Below are positions 44,708 through 53,859 of a DNA stretch of 64,000 bases, one piece after another (position 1 is the first letter of the stretch; each line of letters opens with the position of its first letter). The DNA comes from Mycobacterium sp. SMC-2 (lineage in GTDB: Bacteria; Actinomycetota; Actinomycetes; Mycobacteriales; Mycobacteriaceae), in NCBI RefSeq assembly GCF_025263485.1, contig NZ_CP079863.1, positions 930,001 through 994,000 on the forward strand. The letters run 5' to 3'. The notes under the pieces are model-generated. The model was not told where the DNA came from, did not search any database, and saw only the letters and a program-made list of their open reading frames with translations. The translations under genes were made by a program, and so were the position numbers.

Positions 44708-45918
44708 CGCGCGGGACGAGCGCGGAACGCGCGAGGAGCAAGCCGAACCGACGGCCAGTGCGGGCAGTGAGGCTGATCCGCCGCGGGGCCTGGCAGGGGC
44801 TGGTCCTGCTGGTGGCCGCGCTGGTGCTGAGTTCGTGCGGCTGGCGCGGGATCTCCAACGTCGCGATCCCCGGCGGCCCGGGCAGCGGCTCGGGCGCCAT
44901 GACGATCTACGTGCAGGTGCCGGACACCCTGGCGATCAACGGCAACTCCAAGGTGATGGTCGCCGACGTCTTCGTCGGCTCCATCAAGGCCATTCAGTTG
45001 AAGAACTGGATCGCCACCTTGACGCTGGGTGTCGACAAGAACGTCAAGCTGCCGAAGAACGCCATCGCCAAGATCGGACAGACCTCGCTGCTGGGTTCCC
45101 AGCACGTCGAGCTGGCCGCGCCGCCGAACCCTTCGCATGAATTGCTGAAGAACGGCGACACCATTCCACTGAAGAACTCCTCGTCGTATCCCACCACCGA
45201 GCAGACGCTGGCCAGCCTGTCGCTGATCCTGCGCGGCGGTGGCATCCCGAACCTGGAGGTGCTGCAGAACGAGGTCTACAACATCTTCAACGGCCGCGGC
45301 GAGGCGATCCGGTCCTTCCTGGGCAAGCTGGACACTTTCACCAGCCAGCTCAACGAGCAGCGCGATGACATCACCCACGCGATCGACTCGACCAACCGGC
45401 TGCTCACCTACGTGGGGGGCAGGGCCGACGTCCTCGACCGGGTGCTCACCGACATCCCGCCGCTGGTCAAGCATTTCGCCGACACGAAGAACCTGCTGAT
45501 CAACGCCGTCGACGCGGTGGGCCGGCTCAGCCAGGCCGCAGATCAGTACCTGTCGGAGGCCCGCGGGCCGCTGCACACGGACCTGCAGGCGCTGCAATGC
45601 CCGTTGAAGGAACTGGGCCGCGCATCGCCGTATCTGGTCGGCGCGCTGAAGCTGATTCTCACCCAGCCGTTCGACATCGACACCGTGCCGAAGATCTTCC
45701 GGGGTGACTACATCAACATTTCGCTGACGCTCGACGTGACCTACAGCTCGGTCGACAACGCGTTCCTCACCGGCACCGGGTTGTCGGGGGCCCTGCGCGC
45801 GCTCGAGCAGTCGTTCGGGCGTGATCCCGAGACGATGATCCCCGACGTCCGCTACACGCCGAACCCGAATGACGCGCCCGGTGGACCGCTGGTGGAAAGG
45901 GGGGACAGGAATTGCTGA
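44704..45918 (+). CDS. lprK: Mce-family lipoprotein LprK (Mce1E)
   Basis: A 404-residue Mce protein with a lipoprotein signal: a basic N-terminus, the hydrophobic run GLVLLVAALVLSSC, and lipobox cysteine Cys45. The MlaD domain follows with VQVPDTLAINGNSKVMVADVFVGSI. As in all mce operons, the fifth subunit is the lipoprotein. The start is GTG 44704, sharing GTGA with the mce1D stop. It corresponds to Rv0173 (390 residues); the signal region is slightly longer here. It is anchored on the outer face of the inner membrane. Confidence 0.95.
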   Translation: MTRGTSAERARSKPNRRPVRAVRLIRRGAWQGLVLLVAALVLSSCGWRGISNVAIPGGPGSGSGAMTIYVQVPDTLAINGNSKVMVADVFVGSIKAIQLKNWIATLTLGVDKNVKLPKNAIAKIGQTSLLGSQHVELAAPPNPSHELLKNGDTIPLKNSSSYPTTEQTLASLSLILRGGGIPNLEVLQNEVYNIFNGRGEAIRSFLGKLDTFTSQLNEQRDDITHAIDSTNRLLTYVGGRADVLDRVLTDIPPLVKHFADTKNLLINAVDAVGRLSQAADQYLSEARGPLHTDLQALQCPLKELGRASPYLVGALKLILTQPFDIDTVPKIFRGDYINISLTLDVTYSSVDNAFLTGTGLSGALRALEQSFGRDPETMIPDVRYTPNPNDAPGGPLVERGDRNC

Positions 45919-47462
45919 CTCCGTTCGTTCGACGCCAGCTGGTCGCCTTCGGGATCCTGACGGTGATCTCGCTGCTCGTGCTCGGGGTGTACTACCTGCA
46001 GCTCCCGAGCCTTGCGGGCATCGGTCGCTACACGCTGAAGGCCGAGCTGCCCGCGTCCGGGGGCCTGTACCCGACGGCGAACGTGACGTATCGCGGCATC
46101 ACCATCGGGAAGGTCACCGACGTCGAGCCCACCGAGCGGGGCGCCGAAGCGACGATGAGCATCGACAGCCGCTACAAGATCCCGATCGACGCGACTGCCA
46201 ACGTGCACTCGGTGTCGGCCGTCGGTGAGCAGTACCTGGACCTGGAGTCGACCGGGAATCCGGGCAAGTTCCTGTCGGAGGGGCAGACGATCACGAAGGG
46301 CACGGTGCCCGCCGAGATCGGGCCTGCGCTGGACACCGCCAACCGCGGGCTGGCCGTGCTGCCCAAGGACAAGATCGCCCAATTGCTCGACGAGACAGCG
46401 CAATCCGTGGGTGGGCTGGGCCCCGCCCTGCAGCGGCTGGTGGACTCCACTCAGGCGATCGTCGGCGATTTCAAGACGAACATCACCGACGTCAACGACA
46501 TCATTCAGAACTCGGGCCCGGTGCTGGACAGCCAGGTGAAGTCGGGTGATGCGATCGAACGGTGGGCGCGCAACCTGAACAAGCTGGGCGCGCAGTCCGC
46601 GCGGGAAGACCAGCACGTCAGAAGCGTGCTGCGCCAAGCGGCACCGACGGCCGATCAGGTCAACGACGTCTTCAGCGACGTGCGGGACTCGCTGCCGCAG
46701 ACCCTGGCGAATCTCGAGGTGGTCTTCGACCTGCTCAAGCGCTACCACACCGGTTTGGAGCAGGTCCTGGTGTTCCTGCCGCAGGGCGCGTCGATCGCCC
46801 AGACCGTGGCCGCGCCGTTCCCGAACATGGCGGCACTGGACCTGGCGTTGTCGATCAACCAGCCGCCGCCGTGCCTGACCGGCTTCATCCCGGCGTCGGA
46901 GTGGCGCTCCCCGGCCGACCTCAGCATGCAGCCGCTGCCGACAGGCACGTACTGCAAGATCCCGATGGATACCCCGGCCAACAGTGTGCGCGGTTCACGC
47001 AACATCCCGTGCACGGATATCCCGGGCAAACGGGCGGCCACACCACGGGAGTGCCGCGACCCCAAGCCGTATGTGCCCGCGGGTACCAACCCCTGGTATG
47101 GCGACCCGAACCAGATCCTGACCTGCCCCGCACCCGGCGCGCGCTGCGACCAGCCGGTGAAGCCGGGGCAGGTGATCCCGGCGCCGTCGATCGACAACGG
47201 CCTCAACCCGGCGCCGTCGGACCGGGTGGCGGGGACGCCCCCGCCGACCAGCGATCCCTTGTCGCGGCCGGGGTCGGGTACCGTGCAGTGCAACGGCCAG
47301 CAGCCCAACCCGTGTGTCTATACGCCCAGCGGGCCTCCCACGGCGGTCTATAGTCCCCAAAGCGGTGAACTGGTAGGGCCAGACGGGGTTAAATACTCCG
47401 TCGAGAACTCGGCCAGAACAGGAGACGACGGATGGAAGGAGATGCTGGCACCAGCCGGCTGA
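45912..47462 (+). CDS. mce1F: Mce-family protein Mce1F
   Basis: A 516-residue Mce protein. The N-terminal helix is LVAFGILTVISLLVLGVYYL and the MlaD domain contains YTLKAELPASGGLYPTANVT, then YRGITIGKVTDVEPTERGAEA. The needle region runs to about residue 300. A cysteine- and proline-containing tail (PPPCLTGFIPASEWRSPADL) ends SVENSARTGDDGWKEMLAPAG. The start is TTG 45912, seven bases inside lprK. It overlaps mam1A by 31 bases. It corresponds to Rv0174 (515 residues). Confidence 0.94.
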   Translation: MLTPFVRRQLVAFGILTVISLLVLGVYYLQLPSLAGIGRYTLKAELPASGGLYPTANVTYRGITIGKVTDVEPTERGAEATMSIDSRYKIPIDATANVHSVSAVGEQYLDLESTGNPGKFLSEGQTITKGTVPAEIGPALDTANRGLAVLPKDKIAQLLDETAQSVGGLGPALQRLVDSTQAIVGDFKTNITDVNDIIQNSGPVLDSQVKSGDAIERWARNLNKLGAQSAREDQHVRSVLRQAAPTADQVNDVFSDVRDSLPQTLANLEVVFDLLKRYHTGLEQVLVFLPQGASIAQTVAAPFPNMAALDLALSINQPPPCLTGFIPASEWRSPADLSMQPLPTGTYCKIPMDTPANSVRGSRNIPCTDIPGKRAATPRECRDPKPYVPAGTNPWYGDPNQILTCPAPGARCDQPVKPGQVIPAPSIDNGLNPAPSDRVAGTPPPTSDPLSRPGSGTVQCNGQQPNPCVYTPSGPPTAVYSPQSGELVGPDGVKYSVENSARTGDDGWKEMLAPAG

Positions 47463-48217
47463 ACCCCCCACCGATGCCGAAGTTTCGCCGTCTGCGCCGA
47501 CGGCGTCCGAAGAATCAGGACCCGGCGCTCGTCCCGACGGATCCCGACGCGGCGACCGAGGATTCCGCCGGACCCGGGGACGCGGCCGAACCGCCCACCC
47601 CCGATGTGACGCCCGAACAGACGTCGGAGGCCGAGGTGACCGCGGAGGCCGAACCCGAGGCCGCTGCCGAGGAGCCGGCGGACTCCGGCGCCGGGCCCGG
47701 CGAGGCCCCCGACCGTCGTCCGTCGCGGATGGGTCGCGGCTGGCTGGCCGGCATCGCAGCGACGCTCGTGGTCTGCGCCGCGGCCGTCGGCACCGGCGGT
47801 TACCTCGCCTTGCGCTACCACCACGAAAGCCAAGCGATAGCTCGCAACAACGCCGCTGCGCTCAAGGCGGCCGTCGAGTGCGTTTCGGCGACCCAGGCGC
47901 CGGACACCAATGCGATGGCGGCGAGTGAGCAGAAGATCATCGACTGCGGCACAGAGGCTTTCCGCTCGCAAGCCCTGCTCTACACGAGCATGCTCGTCCA
48001 GGCGTATCAGGCCGCCAACGTCCACGTCCAGGTGTCCGACATGCGGGCGGCCGTCGAGCGCAACAACCCCGACGGCTCGGTGGAGGTGCTCGTCGCGGTC
48101 CGCGTCAAGGTCGCCAACGATCAGACGCAGAACGAAACCGGCTACCGCCTGCGGGTGAAAATGGCTCAGGCCGAGGGGCAATACAAGATAGCCAAGCTCG
48201 ACCAGGTGACGAAGTGA
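47432..48217 (+). CDS. mam1A: Mce-associated membrane protein (Mam1A, Rv0175-like)
   Basis: A 261-residue Mam protein: a charged N-terminus, an acidic alanine/proline-rich stretch (residues about 30-100), one membrane helix (GWLAGIAATLVVCAAAVGTGGYLAL) and a C-terminal NTF2-like periplasmic domain ending IAKLDQVTK. Mam proteins stabilise Mce complexes in mycobacteria. It is longer than Rv0175 (213 residues), mainly in the acidic stretch. ATG 47432 is supported by AGGAG seven bases upstream, although it overlaps mce1F by 31 bases; ATG 47474 (MPKFRRLRRRR) lacks a ribosome-binding sequence. Confidence 0.88.
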   Translation: MEGDAGTSRLNPPPMPKFRRLRRRRPKNQDPALVPTDPDAATEDSAGPGDAAEPPTPDVTPEQTSEAEVTAEAEPEAAAEEPADSGAGPGEAPDRRPSRMGRGWLAGIAATLVVCAAAVGTGGYLALRYHHESQAIARNNAAALKAAVECVSATQAPDTNAMAASEQKIIDCGTEAFRSQALLYTSMLVQAYQAANVHVQVSDMRAAVERNNPDGSVEVLVAVRVKVANDQTQNETGYRLRVKMAQAEGQYKIAKLDQVTK

Positions 48218-49182
48218 CGGTGGTGGTCGAGCAGCCACCGGCCCCTGCGGTCCCGAAGTCTCCGCGGAACGCCTTGGCGCCCTGGCATGTTCGCGCCGGC
48301 GCGCTGGCCGTCGACGTCCTGCCGGGCGCCGCGGTGGTGGTGACGATGGCGGTGACCTGTTTCACCGTTCCGCCCAGCGGCATGTGGTGGTGGCTGTGCA
48401 TCGCGATCATCGGGGTCGTCATCCTGCTGGTATTGGTGAACCGGCTGCTGCTGCCGACGATCACGGGCTGGAGTCTGGGACGGGCCCTTTTCGGCATCGC
48501 GGTGGCGCGGCGCGATAGCGAGCCCATCGGACCGTGGGGACTGCTGCTGCGTGACCTTGCGCACCTGCTCGACACCGTATCGGTGGTGGGATGGCTTTGG
48601 CCGCTGTGGGATTCGGGGCGCCGCACCTTCGCCGACATGCTGCTGCGCACCGAAGCGCGGGGTCGCGAATCGGCCGAGCCCGCGTTCAACGCGCGGCGGT
48701 GGACGGCGGTCGTGGTTCTCGGCGCGGCGGGACTGTGCGTTGCTGGCGTGGCGATGAGCTATGGGGCCGTGTTCGCCCAGGACCGGGCCACCGACAAAAC
48801 GCGGGCACAGCTCGACACCCAGGGCCCGAAAATCGTCGCGCAGATGCTGACCTACGACCCCAAGTCGTTGCACGACGATTTCGCCCGCGCCTTGTCGTTG
48901 GCGACCGCTAAGTACCGGCCGCAGCTGGCCGCCCAGCAGGACATGGTGCAGAAGGGCAACCCGGTCATCAACGAGTATTGGGTGACCGACCACGCGATCC
49001 AGTCGGCGGCGCCGGATAGGGCGACGATGCTGATGTTCATGCAGGGACGGCGCGGTGCGGCGCCCGACGAACGCTACATCTCCGCCACCGTTCGGGTGAC
49101 TTTCGCCAACGACGGCGGCCGTTGGCTCGTCGACGACCTAACGGTACTGACCAAGCCCAAACCGCCGGGGGGCGGGAAATGA
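48214..49182 (+). CDS. mam1B: Mce-associated RDD-domain membrane protein (Mam1B, Rv0176-like)
   Basis: A 322-residue protein, the same length as Rv0176. The N-terminal RDD domain has membrane helices at about residues 32-55, 58-80 and 105-130 (RAGALAVDVLPGAAVVVTMA, then MWWWLCIAIIGVVILLVLVN, with GWSLGRALFGIAVAR between). A further helix (TAVVVLGAAGLCVAGVAMSY) leads to a Mam-type periplasmic domain ending DDLTVLTKPKPP. It overlaps its neighbours by four bases on each side (start with mam1A, stop with mam1C). It is presumed to be part of the Mce1 assembly. Confidence 0.9.
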   Translation: MTVVVEQPPAPAVPKSPRNALAPWHVRAGALAVDVLPGAAVVVTMAVTCFTVPPSGMWWWLCIAIIGVVILLVLVNRLLLPTITGWSLGRALFGIAVARRDSEPIGPWGLLLRDLAHLLDTVSVVGWLWPLWDSGRRTFADMLLRTEARGRESAEPAFNARRWTAVVVLGAAGLCVAGVAMSYGAVFAQDRATDKTRAQLDTQGPKIVAQMLTYDPKSLHDDFARALSLATAKYRPQLAAQQDMVQKGNPVINEYWVTDHAIQSAAPDRATMLMFMQGRRGAAPDERYISATVRVTFANDGGRWLVDDLTVLTKPKPPGGGK

Positions 49183-49733
49183 GCCCGCGCCGCAAGTTTC
49201 AGCCCGGTGAGGAGTCGCTGCTGGTTTCGCGTCCGGTGCCGCCCGGGCGGCCGTGGGGCCTGCCGCTGGCCAGCGCCGTGGCCGCGGTCTTCATGGCGGC
49301 GGCGATCACGTTGTGCACCCTGATGCTCATCGACCATCAATCGCGCGAACGCGCCGCGTCGAAGAATCGGGAGGTGCTCAGCTACGTCACCGGCTTCATG
49401 ACGCAGTTCACCTCCATCGATCCGTTCCACGCCAACGACTACGTGACGCGGGTGCTGGGCCAGGCGACCGGCGACTTCGCCAAGGAGTACCGCGACAAGG
49501 CGAACGAGATTTTGCTGCAGGTGGCCCGGGCCGAACCGGCCACCGGCACCGTCCTGGACGCGGGGGTGGAGCGCTGGAACGACGACGGCAGCGTCACCAC
49601 CATCGTGGCCACCGCGGTGAGCAGCAAATCGCCTGACGGTAAACAAGTTTGGGAAAACGCCAATCGGTGGACGGCGACCGCCACGCAGGAAGGAAAGCAG
49701 TGGAAGATCAGCAACCTGCAGCAGGTGATCTGA
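49179..49733 (+). CDS. mam1C: Mce-associated membrane protein (Mam1C, Rv0177-like)
   Basis: A 184-residue Mam protein, the same length as Rv0177. One N-terminal membrane helix (PLASAVAAVFMAAAITLCTL) is followed by an NTF2-like periplasmic domain (REVLSYVTGFMTQFTSIDPF onward) ending WKISNLQQVI. I chose ATG 49179, which shares ATGA with the mam1B stop and gives MSPRRKFQPGEESLLVSRPV. It overlaps the next gene by 34 bases. Confidence 0.9.
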   Translation: MSPRRKFQPGEESLLVSRPVPPGRPWGLPLASAVAAVFMAAAITLCTLMLIDHQSRERAASKNREVLSYVTGFMTQFTSIDPFHANDYVTRVLGQATGDFAKEYRDKANEILLQVARAEPATGTVLDAGVERWNDDGSVTTIVATAVSSKSPDGKQVWENANRWTATATQEGKQWKISNLQQVI

Positions 49734-50398
49734 CCGCCGACGGGAGCGCCGCCGCCTCGGAGGAGGTCGAAGAGCGCGACGAGTCCGCTACCACCGACGA
49801 GGGCGCCTCTGCCGCAGCGGAACCCACGGGCGACGAAGGCGACGTAGAGGCCGCCGAAGCGCAACCTGCCGCTCGGAAGAGGCTGGCCGGCAAGCGGCTG
49901 GCCATCGCCGTCGTCGTGGCCGCCGCGCTGTTCGTCGGCTCCGCCGCCTTCGCCGGGGCGGCGATGCAGCCCTACCTGAACGATCGTGCCGCCGCCGCGA
50001 CGAAACTCAAGGTCGCGCGGACCGCGGCCAACGCGATCACCACGCTGTGGACATACACGCCGGAGAACATGGACACCCTCGCGGACCGCGCGTCGACTTA
50101 CCTCAGTGGCGATTTCGAGGCGCAGTACCGCAAGTTCGTCGACGCCATCGTGGGACCCAACAAGCAGGCCAAGATCACCAACCATACCGACGTCACCGGC
50201 GCGGCGGTCGAATCGATCGACAATGCCAACGCCGTTGTCATCGTGTACACCAACACCACGTCCACCAGCCCGTTGACCAAGAACGTGCCCTCGCTGAAGT
50301 ACCTGTCCTACCGGCTGTTCCTGAAGCGCGCGAAAAGTCGCTGGCTGGTGACCAGGATGACGACCATCACCTCGCTGGATTTGACGCCGCACGTCTAG
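49700..50398 (+). CDS. mam1D: Mce-associated membrane protein (Mam1D, Rv0178-like)
   Basis: A 232-residue Mam protein: an acidic alanine/glutamate-rich N-terminal stretch of about 65 residues, a membrane helix (RLAIAVVVAAALFVGSAAFAG) and an NTF2-like periplasmic domain ending LVTRMTTITSLDLTPHV. GTG 49700 is supported by AGGAAAG just upstream; the frame is open 17 codons further back without family sequence. It corresponds to Rv0178 (244 residues) and is the last gene of the mce1 transcript. The next 100 bases carry only a short orphan frame. Confidence 0.88.
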   Translation: MEDQQPAAGDLTADGSAAASEEVEERDESATTDEGASAAAEPTGDEGDVEAAEAQPAARKRLAGKRLAIAVVVAAALFVGSAAFAGAAMQPYLNDRAAAATKLKVARTAANAITTLWTYTPENMDTLADRASTYLSGDFEAQYRKFVDAIVGPNKQAKITNHTDVTGAAVESIDNANAVVIVYTNTTSTSPLTKNVPSLKYLSYRLFLKRAKSRWLVTRMTTITSLDLTPHV

Positions 50399-50504
50399 CG
50401 CGGACTGCTACAGCCACGGCCGTTACCTCGCCGGTGTCGGAGCGATCGACCTGACCGCGGTGGCGGCGGCCAGCCTGCCGATCTTCCGCTTCGGGCCGAG
50501 CTAG
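50385..50504 (+). other. Orphan reading-frame tail after mam1D, possible gene remnant
   Basis: In another frame than mam1D, bases 50385-50504 read without stop to a TAG at 50502. The frame ends with DLTAVAAASLPIFRFGPS, preceded by SHGRYLAGVGAI. It looks protein-like but has no start and no recognised family, so it is either a relic of a lost gene 3' end or chance in GC-rich DNA. It fills the 102 bases between mam1D and the convergent lipoprotein gene. Confidence 0.15.
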
Positions 50505-51583
50505 TTGAAGGCCAGCCAGCTGGGCAGCGCCCGTTCGTGCGAATCGCAGAGCACCTGCCGGGTGTCGCACGACCCCCGCGGCGAGCCCGCGCCGGCCCAC
50601 ATGCCGCCGGTGTCGCGGCGCAACACGATGGCGGACGACCCGCCTCCGTCGAGCAGGATTGCGTTGTCACTGCCCAGGCCGCGGAACAGGTCTTGCATGT
50701 TGTCCGGGGTGTAGCTGCCCCCCTCGAAGATGTACATCTCGTCTTTCTGCCTCGCGTACGCCAAAGCCGTTCGCGCCGCGCTCGGCCCCCCGTCGTGCAG
50801 CTGCTTGGTGTTGCCCGGGGCCAGCAGCCCGATCCCGGAGACCGCGACGAAGCGTTCGTTCCTGTTCAGCAGATCCTGGACGACGGGGGTGGCGGAGTCG
50901 TAGTCGCTTTTCGACTTGGGCCACACCACGTACGGCGCACCGCCGGACGGCAGGATCATCGTCGTCAGGACGCTCCAGCTTTCGCCGCCGCCCGAGAGGC
51001 CCTGCTTGCCGGGGTAGGCGATGGTGCCGGTGACGGCCTGGTTGGCGCGGCCCTGGCCGTGCGTGTTGTCCACGAAGGCGCCCAGCGGTGAGCTGCAGCC
51101 GGTCTGCCGCCACGAGCCCGCCTTCTGCCCACGCACGTCGAAGAAATTGGCGTTGATCGCGATCGTGGGTTGACCCATCCGCTGCCAGGCCTGAAGCGGC
51201 GCATAGAGTTCCGATGCCTGCCAGAGTCCCTCACCGGTGCGGGCGCCGGGATTGTTCTCGCAGCGCGCCTGGTCGCCCCGGTGGGTGTCGACCAGCAGGT
51301 GGGGCGACAGCCGTCCCGCCGCGTTCTTGATGATCATCAGGTGGCCGCCGTTGTTCATCTCATACCAGCTGCCGCCGGCGTTGAGCATCGGCGCGGGGTG
51401 GCCGGGACCGAAGTTGTAGACCAGGTACGAGCCCTTGGTGGTGTTGATGGCGTTGGCCAGCAGGTCACGCCCATCGGCGGCGCGTGCGACCGGCTGCCCC
51501 GTGGTGCACGCGAGGGCGATGCCGGCGACCATGGCGGTGCAGCCGGCCACCAGCCGGCGCAAGCTGGCGCGTCGGGTCAGCAC
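50501..51583 (-). CDS. LprO-like exported protein with phosphodiester glycosidase (NAGPA) domain
   Basis: A 360-residue exported protein. The N-terminal signal reads RRLVAGCTAMVAGIALACTTG, where the ALAC site is a weak lipobox; either lipidation or cleavage after ARAADG is possible. The mature part carries the NAGPA / DUF2233 fold: AINANFFDVRG near residue 145 and the late motif DNAILLDGGGSSAIVLR. NAGPA-like domains cleave sugar phosphodiesters in the envelope. By position it corresponds to Rv0179c (lprO, 369 residues). It starts at ATG 51583. The 106 bases upstream of it (51584-51689) hold no gene. Confidence 0.8.
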   Translation of the reverse strand: MLTRRASLRRLVAGCTAMVAGIALACTTGQPVARAADGRDLLANAINTTKGSYLVYNFGPGHPAPMLNAGGSWYEMNNGGHLMIIKNAAGRLSPHLLVDTHRGDQARCENNPGARTGEGLWQASELYAPLQAWQRMGQPTIAINANFFDVRGQKAGSWRQTGCSSPLGAFVDNTHGQGRANQAVTGTIAYPGKQGLSGGGESWSVLTTMILPSGGAPYVVWPKSKSDYDSATPVVQDLLNRNERFVAVSGIGLLAPGNTKQLHDGGPSAARTALAYARQKDEMYIFEGGSYTPDNMQDLFRGLGSDNAILLDGGGSSAIVLRRDTGGMWAGAGSPRGSCDTRQVLCDSHERALPSWLAFN

Positions 51584-51689
51584 GATCGCCCTTTCGGCCC
51601 TGGTCTGGATGCAACAAAAACATCATCAGTCACATCCATCACACTGTCAATCTAGATAACGGGCTGATGACGCTGGGGCGGCGTTCGAA

Positions 51690-53072
51690 TTACGTTTCGT
51701 CGCTTGCGGTTTCGGGTTCAGCCGCGGCCGCCCGGTTGTTCTTGCCCAGGCGCGCCTGGTGCTGTGCTTGATGCTCCGCGGCGATCGCCATCTCCACCGC
51801 ACCCGGAATGCGGTGGAATCCCTTGCGGTCGTAGAGGTGCGTGACGATGCCACCCAGCAGCAGCCCGATGACGAGGCCGATCGTCGTCATGATCAGCGCC
51901 TGCGATATCCCGGTGTCCGCGTGCCCCTTGAAGTACAGCAACGACCGGACACCCAGGAAAACCTGGTGCATGGGCTCGAATTCGGCAAGCCAGCGGAAGA
52001 AGGTCGGCGTCGCCTCCAGCGGCACGGTGGCGCCCGCCGACGGCAACCCGAGGATCACGAAGATCAGCATGCTGACGAGCAGGCCGCCCGTGCCCAGCAC
52101 CGAGAGCAACGAACTGGAGGTGATGCCCACCGCGGCGATCGCGAACACCCCGTACGCCCAGAGTTGCCACCCAAGGTCTATGGGCATGCCGAGCCCGTGG
52201 GCGATCGCCAGATAGACCGCCGAGGTGAGCAGCCCCAGCAGCACCATGATGGCCCACTTGAGCAGCAGCGTCTGCAAGCGCGAGATCTTGACTTGCTCGG
52301 CGAAGCGGTACACCGGGCCGAATTCCGCCGGTACGTAACCGAGCAACGCGTCCACCAGGGTGCTGACCACGATGCTGCCGGTGAACCCCGCGAGCAGCAG
52401 CAAGAGCGCGTAATAGAAGGCCGACAGCCCATTGCCGGTGCCGTTGGGCAGCGGGTTGTACACCTTCGACTCGATGTCTATCGGACTGGCCAGGCCCGCC
52501 TCCGCGGCCCCGACGAGCGGGGCACCACCCGTCTGCTCCCGGACCTGCGCGATAAGTCGTTCGCCCACTTCGCCATTGGCCACGCCCATCGCCATGTTCA
52601 GGGTCTGGCTGGCGATGCTGGAGCCGAGGGTGCCGGCCCGCGGGTTCGTCGAAATCGTGATGACGGGCTGTTCCACGTGACCGGGCAGCACCGCGCTCGT
52701 CGCCAAGTCCCGCAGCTTCGACGAGAAGCTCGGCGGGATCAGCACCGAGCCGTACACGTGTCCGGTGTCCAGTTGGTGCTTGGCCGCATCGCGACTGAGC
52801 ACCCGGATGTCGAACTTGTTCTTGTCCAGGCCGTTGACCAAGCGATTGGTCAGCTCCGCGCCCGCGGGCCCGGCGTCCTCGTTCACCACGGCGATGGGGA
52901 AGTGCCGCAGGTTGGTCATCGGGTTCAAAATGCCGCCGAGGTAGAGCGCGCACAGCGCCGACATCAGGGCCAGCGTGATGACGAGCGGCGCCGCCCAGAA
53001 CCGCACGGTCCGGACCGCCTTGATGTTTCGGTTCGGGTTGGGCGCCGCGTGCTGCGGCCGCGATTGAGACAT
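51690..53072 (-). CDS. YhgE/Pip-like ABC-2-type membrane protein (Rv0180c-like)
   Basis: A 460-residue membrane protein. One N-terminal helix (FWAAPLVITLALMSALCALYLGG) precedes an extracellular domain of about 170 residues (VVNEDAGPAGAELTNRLVNG onward, typical of YhgE/Pip N-terminal regions). About five helices follow (AFYYALLLLLAGFTGSIVVS, TGGLLVSMLIFVILGLPSAG and others), then a charged C-terminal tail ending EPETASDET. It resembles ABC-2 permeases without their own ATPase. It corresponds to Rv0180c (452 residues). ATG 53072 is 34 bases after the pirin stop, so the two genes may be co-transcribed. Confidence 0.85.
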   Translation of the reverse strand: MSQSRPQHAAPNPNRNIKAVRTVRFWAAPLVITLALMSALCALYLGGILNPMTNLRHFPIAVVNEDAGPAGAELTNRLVNGLDKNKFDIRVLSRDAAKHQLDTGHVYGSVLIPPSFSSKLRDLATSAVLPGHVEQPVITISTNPRAGTLGSSIASQTLNMAMGVANGEVGERLIAQVREQTGGAPLVGAAEAGLASPIDIESKVYNPLPNGTGNGLSAFYYALLLLLAGFTGSIVVSTLVDALLGYVPAEFGPVYRFAEQVKISRLQTLLLKWAIMVLLGLLTSAVYLAIAHGLGMPIDLGWQLWAYGVFAIAAVGITSSSLLSVLGTGGLLVSMLIFVILGLPSAGATVPLEATPTFFRWLAEFEPMHQVFLGVRSLLYFKGHADTGISQALIMTTIGLVIGLLLGGIVTHLYDRKGFHRIPGAVEMAIAAEHQAQHQARLGKNNRAAAAEPETASDET

Positions 53073-53106
53073 GCCGGCTCCTGTCTGTCACGCCCACTCT
53101 ATGGGC

Positions 53107-53832
53107 TCAGCCGCCGAGCTTCGCGTGCATCTCCCACACCAGAAGCTCCGATAGCTGGCTCGCCGTCACCCGCTCGCCGCCGGCGTCGGTGAACCGGACG
53201 GCGTCGCCCTCCTGCAGGTCGCCGACGCCGTCGCAGGCGACCCCGCCGCGGGCGATGAACAGGTGCAGGTAGGGGGCCCGCGGAAGGCTCACCGCGTCGC
53301 CGGGCCGCAACCGCGTGGCGTGCAGGGCGGCGTCGCGGTTGTGCAGGGCGATCGCCCCGTCCCGGCCGCGGATGCCCGTGGCGATCGTCACAAGATTGCC
53401 GTTCAAGAGCTCGGCGTCGACCTCGCGCTGTTGATAGCCCGGGGCGATGCCGGATTCGTCGGGCACCACCCACATCTGCACGAAATGCACTGGCCGCGTG
53501 GACGAGTCATTCTTCTCCGAGTGCAGGATGCCGCTACCCGCCGACATGCGCTGCGCCAGACCCGGATAGATCACGCCGCGGTTGCCAATGGAGTCCTGAT
53601 GCGCCAGTTCACCCTGCAGAACCCAGGTGACGATTTCCATGTCCCGGTGCGAATGGGTGTCGAATCCGGTTCCGGGCGCGACGATGTCGTCGTTGTTCAC
53701 CAGTAGCAGACCATGGTGGGTGTTGTCCGGATCGTAGTGGTCGCCGAACGAGAACGAGTGCCGCGATGTCAGCCAGGGCGTCGTGGTGACGGCCCGGGTG
53801 GCCGCGCGTCGAACCTCCGCACGGGCAGACAT
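53107..53832 (-). CDS. Pirin-family protein (Rv0181c-like)
   Basis: A 241-residue pirin-like bicupin. The metal site residues are in FDTHSHRDMEIVTWVLQGEL (two histidines and a glutamate), followed by RMSAGSGILHSEKND. The C-terminal half is degenerate, ending LLVWEMHAKLGG. It resembles YhhW/YhaK-type pirins, some of which have quercetinase activity. It corresponds to Rv0181c (244 residues). In H37Rv it lies directly next to sigG; here three genes (IclR, DapDH-like, hydrolase) lie between them. Confidence 0.9.
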   Translation of the reverse strand: MSARAEVRRAATRAVTTTPWLTSRHSFSFGDHYDPDNTHHGLLLVNNDDIVAPGTGFDTHSHRDMEIVTWVLQGELAHQDSIGNRGVIYPGLAQRMSAGSGILHSEKNDSSTRPVHFVQMWVVPDESGIAPGYQQREVDAELLNGNLVTIATGIRGRDGAIALHNRDAALHATRLRPGDAVSLPRAPYLHLFIARGGVACDGVGDLQEGDAVRFTDAGGERVTASQLSELLVWEMHAKLGG

Positions 53833-53859
53833 GTGGCCCAGCCTAATCGGCCGTCGCGG

